Positions 6,416 to 9,959 of a DNA stretch of 9,959 nt are shown in pieces (the stretch's first letter is position 1; each line of letters opens with the position of its first letter). This DNA comes from an uncultured bacterium (GTDB taxonomy: Bacteria; Bacillota_I; Bacilli_A; RF39; UBA660), in the NCBI GenBank assembly GCA_905215145.1, contig CAJMOW010000038.1, positions 1 to 9,959 of the forward strand. Reading direction: 5' to 3'. Below the pieces are notes generated by a model, which was given only the letters and a program-made list of their open reading frames with translations, ran no database searches and was not told the DNA's origin. The position numbers were made by a program, and so were the translations under genes.

Positions 6416-7672
6416 ATGATAAATGGAGTAAAACTACCTAAATATAAATCAATTTCAAAAACCAAAAGAATAGGATTTTATAATAAACCAAAATATGTTT
6501 ATGTACCACTTGTAAGTGGCAAAGATACAGATATAACAATAACTGTAAAAAAAGGTGATTATGTTTATAAAGGAAGCGTAATTGGAAGACGTAAAGGAGA
6601 TTATAAAATTTCTATTTGTTCAAGTATCAGTGGTACAGTCATAGATTACGTTCAAAGAACAATCTCAACTGGAGAAAAAGCAAAATGTGTTGTAATAGAA
6701 AATGATTTTAAAGAAAAAGAAGAAATAAAAGAAGTAGTAAATAAAAAAATAAATCAATATACAAAAGAAGAATTTTTAAAAACATTAAAAGATTGTGGAG
6801 TAGTTGGAATGGGTGGCAATGAATTTCCAACTTATCTAAAGTACAAAACAAATGAGAAAATCAATACATTGATAGTTAACTGTACAGAATGTAGTGCATA
6901 TTCAACAAGTGATTATGTTTTATTACAAGAACGTAGTGAAGAAATATTGGAAACTATAGATTCAATACTAGAAATAAATGAAATAGAAAATGCAGTTATA
7001 GCGGTAAAAAAAAGTGATACTGAATTAATAAATTTACTAAATTCATTTATTGGTACATACTTAAAAGTAAAAATAGTTACAGTACCAGATTGTTACCCTA
7101 TAGGTTGGGAGAAAAATTTAGTAAAATACGTTTGTAAAAAAACTTATAACGTAAATCCAATTGAAGTAGGTATAGTAGTTAATAATGTATCAACTATATA
7201 CGCAATATTTGAAGCACTAAAATATCATAAATCATTATGTGAAAGAATAATAACATTCACAGGAAATGGTATAAAAAGGCCACAAAATGTTTATGTGAAA
7301 ATAGGTACACCTTTATATGAGATAATAAATAAAATTGGAACAAACATAAAAGAACCTAAAATAGTAATTGGTGAACCAATGATGGGTAATTACGTAAAAG
7401 AAGAAGATATAGTTGCTACTATTGATACAAATTGTGTAATAGTTCTTAATGAAATTCCAAAAGAAATAGAAGAAGAATGTATAAGATGTGGAAAATGTAC
7501 AAAATATTGTCCAGCTAAAATATCACCAGTCTTGATAAAAGATAATAAAAATAATAAAGAAAAATTAAAAAAACTTCATCCTGAAAAATGTATAAAATGT
7601 GGTTTATGTTCATATATATGCCCATCAAATATAAAACTAAGGGATATTATAGAAAAGGTGTGTGAGAAGTAA
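6416..7672 (+). CDS. rnfC: Electron transport complex subunit RnfC (divergent)
   Basis: The 418-residue protein is the peripheral NADH/FMN- and iron-sulfur-binding subunit of the Rnf ferredoxin:NAD+ oxidoreductase. The N-terminal barrel-sandwich region (~28-80, VKKGDYVYKGSVIG...SSISGTV) is followed by the NADH-binding motif GMGGNEFPTYLK (131-142), NCTECSAY (155-162), YPIGWEK (227-233) and PMMG (321-324). Two complete 4Fe-4S motifs close the protein: C355, C358, C361, C365-P and C392, C395, C398, C402-P. Compared with typical RnfC (GLGGAGFPTH, ECEPY, GGPMMG), several active-site positions differ, so the nucleotide site is diverged. The overall length is close to normal. The stop overlaps the rnfD start by one base (TAATG), showing translational coupling. 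The reaction in a full complex: electron transfer between reduced ferredoxin and NAD+ coupled to Na+ or H+ export. Confidence 0.92.
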   Translation: MINGVKLPKYKSISKTKRIGFYNKPKYVYVPLVSGKDTDITITVKKGDYVYKGSVIGRRKGDYKISICSSISGTVIDYVQRTISTGEKAKCVVIENDFKEKEEIKEVVNKKINQYTKEEFLKTLKDCGVVGMGGNEFPTYLKYKTNEKINTLIVNCTECSAYSTSDYVLLQERSEEILETIDSILEINEIENAVIAVKKSDTELINLLNSFIGTYLKVKIVTVPDCYPIGWEKNLVKYVCKKTYNVNPIEVGIVVNNVSTIYAIFEALKYHKSLCERIITFTGNGIKRPQNVYVKIGTPLYEIINKIGTNIKEPKIVIGEPMMGNYVKEEDIVATIDTNCVIVLNEIPKEIEEECIRCGKCTKYCPAKISPVLIKDNKNNKEKLKKLHPEKCIKCGLCSYICPSNIKLRDIIEKVCEK

Positions 7673-8655
7673 TGGAAAATGTAACAGGACCTTTTATTCA
7701 TACGAAAAATACTAAAGAAAAAATAAAAAAAAGTATATTAATTTCATTACTACCATTGATTTTATTCGCATTTTATAAAAATGGTATAGTTTTATTCTTT
7801 TCTGGCAAAGTAGGATTTATAGATAGTATATATCCATTATTGTTAATTTTTATATGTATGATATCAATGTTTATATTTGACATTTTATATACTATGATAC
7901 TACGTAAAGATAACGTTAATATAAAAAAATATATTAAAACTTCATATTCATTTATACCAGGTATTATACTAGGTTTAATTATTCCGATTAAGACACCAAT
8001 AATTATAATTATATTGTCCTGTTTTATATCGGTAACCATAGATAAAGTACTTAATAAAATAACAAATAAAAACATTCTTAATACAGTTGCACTATCATTT
8101 TTGGTAATAGCAATATTTTCAATATTAAATGGTGGTTATAGTTATTTAAATTCATATGAAGCTACTAAGTATAATAGTGCTCCAATAGAAAATACTACAA
8201 TTACAGATTTCTCATATGAACAAAACATTAAACAATATGGCTCATTAAAACAATTCTTTGTAGGTAATGTACCAGGTGGAATAGGTGAAGTAAGTATACT
8301 ATTTACTATAATTGGTTTTTTATACTTAATAATGAAAAAATCAATAAAAAATATAATACCAGTAACAATATTTATAACTCTATTTTTAGGACTAAGTTTA
8401 ACAGCATTTATAAACAATTTAGATATATATTTTGTTATATTTAATTTATTTACAGGATCAATAATATTTTCATCAATATATATTTGTTCAGAAATGACTA
8501 CAACGCCAGTTACAAAATTTGGTCAAATATTATATGGAATAATTGTTGCTATACTAACCATTATATTTAGATTCATAATACCATTTGGTGATATATTTTT
8601 AGCAACCATAATAGCTGACTTATTAGTACCAGTTATAAATAATCTTTGTATTTAG
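7672..8655 (+). CDS. rnfD: Electron transport complex membrane subunit RnfD (divergent, no SGAT motif)
   Basis: The 327-residue polytopic membrane protein has about eight to nine hydrophobic segments. Landmarks of RnfD are present in order: N-terminal GPFIHTKNT (usually SPHI...T), LGNVPGGIGE-like FVGNVPGGIGE (196-206), and TTPVTKFGQILYG (277-289; usually SPVTxxG). The SGAT motif, whose Thr carries covalent FMN in RnfD/NqrB, would fall just before ~190. It is absent there; that region reads NSAPIENTTITDF. The conserved G-rich/NPA segments of the first half are also poorly kept. Translation is coupled to rnfC by a one-base overlap, with AAAAGGTG (7653-7660) as the ribosome site. No rnfG, E, A or B follows; the next genes are rpmB (opposite strand) and dnaE. 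The family call is good, but electron-carrier function is uncertain. Confidence 0.85.
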   Translation: MENVTGPFIHTKNTKEKIKKSILISLLPLILFAFYKNGIVLFFSGKVGFIDSIYPLLLIFICMISMFIFDILYTMILRKDNVNIKKYIKTSYSFIPGIILGLIIPIKTPIIIIILSCFISVTIDKVLNKITNKNILNTVALSFLVIAIFSILNGGYSYLNSYEATKYNSAPIENTTITDFSYEQNIKQYGSLKQFFVGNVPGGIGEVSILFTIIGFLYLIMKKSIKNIIPVTIFITLFLGLSLTAFINNLDIYFVIFNLFTGSIIFSSIYICSEMTTTPVTKFGQILYGIIVAILTIIFRFIIPFGDIFLATIIADLLVPVINNLCI

Positions 8656-8717
8656 AAAACAAGTAAAAAAAAACAAGATTTCAATTCTTGTTATGCTTCA
8701 ATATTTTTACTTGTTTT
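8656..8717. terminator. Nested convergent terminators of rnfD and rpmB
   Basis: The inner hairpin AACAAGA/TCTTGTT (8672-8678 with 8686-8692) is followed on the minus strand by nine T, a textbook intrinsic terminator for rpmB, whose stop is at 8691-8693. A larger 14-bp arm pair (8656-8669 with 8704-8717, containing AACAAGTAAAA and its complement) encloses it and is followed by T residues on the plus strand, so it can end rnfD transcripts. The outer right arm lies within the last codons of rpmB. Confidence 0.85.
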
Positions 8718-8876
8718 TTTTAATGATCTCAATTCTCTAGCTGAGATTCTGATAGATTCACCATTATCTAAAGTGATTTTTTGCAAATTTGGTTTTTGTG
8801 CATGTCTTGTAGCATTACAAGCATGACTTCTTCTATTTCCAAATAAAGGTTTTGATGATGTAACTTTTTTAGCCAT
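8691..8876 (-). CDS. rpmB: 50S ribosomal protein L28
   Basis: The 61-residue basic protein is a component of the large ribosomal subunit. Family landmarks are MAKK, GNRRSHACNAT (13-23), PNLQKI (29-34) and ISARELRSLKK at the C-terminal part, all in the expected order. The zinc-ribbon cysteine pairs of the C+ form are absent (V5 and SARE replace Cys positions), so this is the Zn-independent type common in Bacilli. A consensus Shine-Dalgarno sequence AAGGAGG (8888-8882) stands just before the ATG. It is a single-gene unit, convergent with rnfD and divergent from dnaE. Its 3' end forms one arm of the shared terminator. Confidence 0.95.
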   Translation of the reverse strand: MAKKVTSSKPLFGNRRSHACNATRHAQKPNLQKITLDNGESIRISARELRSLKKTSKNIEA

Positions 8877-8910
8877 ACTTTCCTCCTTAATAAAATTTCT
8901 ATGCCATATA

Positions 8911-8939
8911 ACTTTATCATATAATTAAAAATAAGTCAA
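8911..8939 (-). promoter_or_regulatory. Strong promoter of rpmB
   Basis: On the minus strand TTGACT (8939-8934) is separated by exactly 17 nt from TAAAGT (8916-8911), with TG one base upstream (TGnTAAAGT, extended -10). It is the best promoter in the window, as expected for a ribosomal protein gene. The leader would be about 28 nt. Confidence 0.75.
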
Positions 8940-8944
8940 ATAAA

Positions 8945-8960
8945 TTAAACAAATGTTTAA
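8945..8960. promoter_or_regulatory. 16-bp palindrome, possible operator between rpmB and dnaE
   Basis: TTAAACA AA TGTTTAA is a perfect 7+2+7 dyad. It begins six bases upstream of the rpmB -35 and overlaps the likely dnaE -35 (8956-8961). Such placement fits a dimeric regulator controlling dnaE. I do not recognise the sequence as a known operator, and AT-rich DNA produces palindromes by chance. Confidence 0.35.
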
Positions 8961-8984
8961 AAAAAATCTAATTTATAGTAAAAT
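8956..8984 (+). promoter_or_regulatory. Possible dnaE promoter
   Basis: TTTAAA (8956-8961), 17 nt spacer, TAAAAT (8979-8984). Transcription would begin around 8991, right at the Shine-Dalgarno sequence GAGGTGAT (8991-8998). The perfect TATAAT at 8985-8990 is too close to the Shine-Dalgarno to serve this gene. Confidence 0.35.
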
Positions 8985-9002
8985 TATAATGAGGTGATAA
9001 AC

Positions 9003-9959
9003 ATGTATACACCATTATATATTAAAACAGATAATTCATTATTGTCTAGTTTAATAAATATTGATGAACTAATAAAATATGCTTTAAAAAACAATATTAG
9101 CTCACTTTCTATTACAGATAACAATATGTATGGAGTAATAGAATTTTATAATAAATGTATAATAAATAATATTAAACCTATAATAGGTTTAGAATTAACA
9201 ATAGAAAATAAAAAAATAATTTTATATTGTATAGATAATAATGGTTATAAGAACCTAATAAAGTTATCCACAATAAATAGCGAAAAAACTATAGATTATG
9301 ATAATTTAAAAAAATATTCAGCTTCACTTATATGTATAGTTTTATATAAAGATATGGATATATATGAAACCTTAGAAAAAATATATGAAAAAATATATAT
9401 AGGATATAAAAATGAATTTGAGTATGAAAAAATCCAAAACACAAATAAAGTATATATAAATCAAATATGTTATTTAAATGAATTTGATGATATATATTTA
9501 AAATATTTAACCGCAATTAAAAATTCACAATTAATAGAAAATGTTGAAAATGTGTTAATAAATAATAATTTAATTCTAGAAAAAGATTTGTTAAAATTAA
9601 ATTTCGACTTAACAAATAATTATGAAATAACAAAAATGTGCAACATAAAAATAGAACATGAAGATAACTTGATTCCAAAATTCAAATGTCCAGATTCATT
9701 AGATTCATATACGTATTTAAAGAAATTATGTATAGATGGATTAAAAAAAATATTTGGAAATACAGTAAATAAAATATATGTAGATAGATTAAAAAAAGAA
9801 CTAGAAATAATAAATAAAATGGGTTTTTGTAATTACTTTTTAATAGTTTGGGACTATGTTAAATATGCAAAAGAAAATAGTATATTAGTTGGTCCAGGAA
9901 GAGGAAGTGCAGCATCATCTTTAGTAGCGTATGTTTTAAACATAACAACCATAGATCCA
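9003..9959 (+). CDS. dnaE: DNA polymerase III subunit alpha, N-terminal part (partial, runs off right edge)
   Basis: The frame stays open for 319 codons to the last base of the window. It starts at ATG 9003 with Shine-Dalgarno GAGGTGAT. Residues 1-~215 correspond to the PHP domain and ~225 onward to the start of the C-family polymerase core: [16 protein letters not shown] (224-239), [25 protein letters not shown] (split 262-286) and [15 protein letters not shown] (296-310). The catalytic aspartates lie beyond the edge. The product replicates DNA (leading or lagging strand, depending on whether PolC is also present). In the PHP domain the HxH pair of LHVHSEYSLL-type motifs is Y6/K8 here, and the His of LTDHxNMYG is N40, with D39 kept. 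This suggests the domain has no metal-dependent activity. It is shorter than in E. coli, where PGRGS lies around residue 360. Confidence 0.95.
   Translation, partial: MYTPLYIKTDNSLLSSLINIDELIKYALKNNISSLSITDNNMYGVIEFYNKCIINNIKPIIGLELTIENKKIILYCIDNNGYKNLIKLSTINSEKTIDYDNLKKYSASLICIVLYKDMDIYETLEKIYEKIYIGYKNEFEYEKIQNTNKVYINQICYLNEFDDIYLKYLTAIKNSQLIENVENVLINNNLILEKDLLKLNFDLTNNYEITKMCNIKIEHEDNLIPKFKCPDSLDSYTYLKKLCIDGLKKIFGNTVNKIYVDRLKKELEIINKMGFCNYFLIVWDYVKYAKENSILVGPGRGSAASSLVAYVLNITTIDP

Noticed and set aside
6226..6465. The ABC exporter frame stays open 80 codons further upstream
   Set aside because: It would overlap the rnfC start and both promoters, is low-complexity and hydrophobic, and a good ribosome site supports the start at 6225.
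7773..8417. Two minus-strand open frames opposite rnfD
   Set aside because: They are mirror frames of a strongly supported membrane protein gene in AT-rich DNA, without ribosome sites.
9328..9516. Minus-strand 62-codon open frame opposite dnaE
   Set aside because: It is made of Tyr/Ile/Phe/His low-complexity sequence opposite ATA/AAA-rich dnaE codons.
1..9959. CRISPR array or other regularly spaced direct repeats
   Set aside because: No repeated unit with regular spacing was seen on either strand.

Overview
The window comes from a very AT-rich (roughly one quarter G+C by eye) low-GC Gram-positive genome. A Tn4451-like serine recombinase/MobV pair, a Zn-independent type L28, a Bacillus-like DnaE and rnf genes all point to Firmicutes/Bacillota, most likely an uncultured gut lineage of Bacilli or Clostridia (the exact order is inference). 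The standard bacterial code fits. Every Trp seen is TGG, and the one TGA (2848-2850) acts as a stop and is followed at once by TAA.

Positions 1-~3061 are the right-hand part of an integrative mobilizable element. It holds the C-terminal part of a large serine recombinase (start lies left of the window), an overlapping MobV/Pre relaxase with all catalytic residues, and a protein with a HEPN RNase-type motif. A compact non-coding block follows (2851-3067). Its first hairpin, read on the minus strand, has the architecture and nick sequence (TAGTGTG/TTA) of a MobV-type oriT. Three further strong stem-loops follow, at least two of them terminator-like. If the oriT call is right, the HEPN gene is the first gene to enter a recipient, followed by the relaxase.

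Positions 3068-6225 are a minus-strand block, transcribed in the order ABC half-transporter (exporter type), a DUF3592-like two-TM protein, and a small lipoprotein. The last two form an operon. The 213-bp gap before them contains a GC-richer 55-nt patch that I cannot explain. Whether this block is chromosomal or belongs to the element cannot be decided here.

Positions 6416-8655 are a two-gene plus-strand operon encoding RnfC and RnfD, the NADH-oxidising and one membrane subunit of the Na+/H+-translocating ferredoxin:NAD+ oxidoreductase. The usual G, E, A and B genes do not follow. RnfD lacks the SGAT flavinylation motif and RnfC has altered NADH/FMN-site motifs, so this is a reduced or divergent Rnf. 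The operon ends in a nested terminator shared with the convergent ribosomal protein L28 gene (rpmB, minus strand).

From 9003 to the right edge runs the N-terminal third of dnaE (DNA polymerase III alpha), divergent from rpmB. Its PHP domain has lost the canonical metal-binding histidines. A perfect 16-bp palindrome lies between the two divergent promoters.
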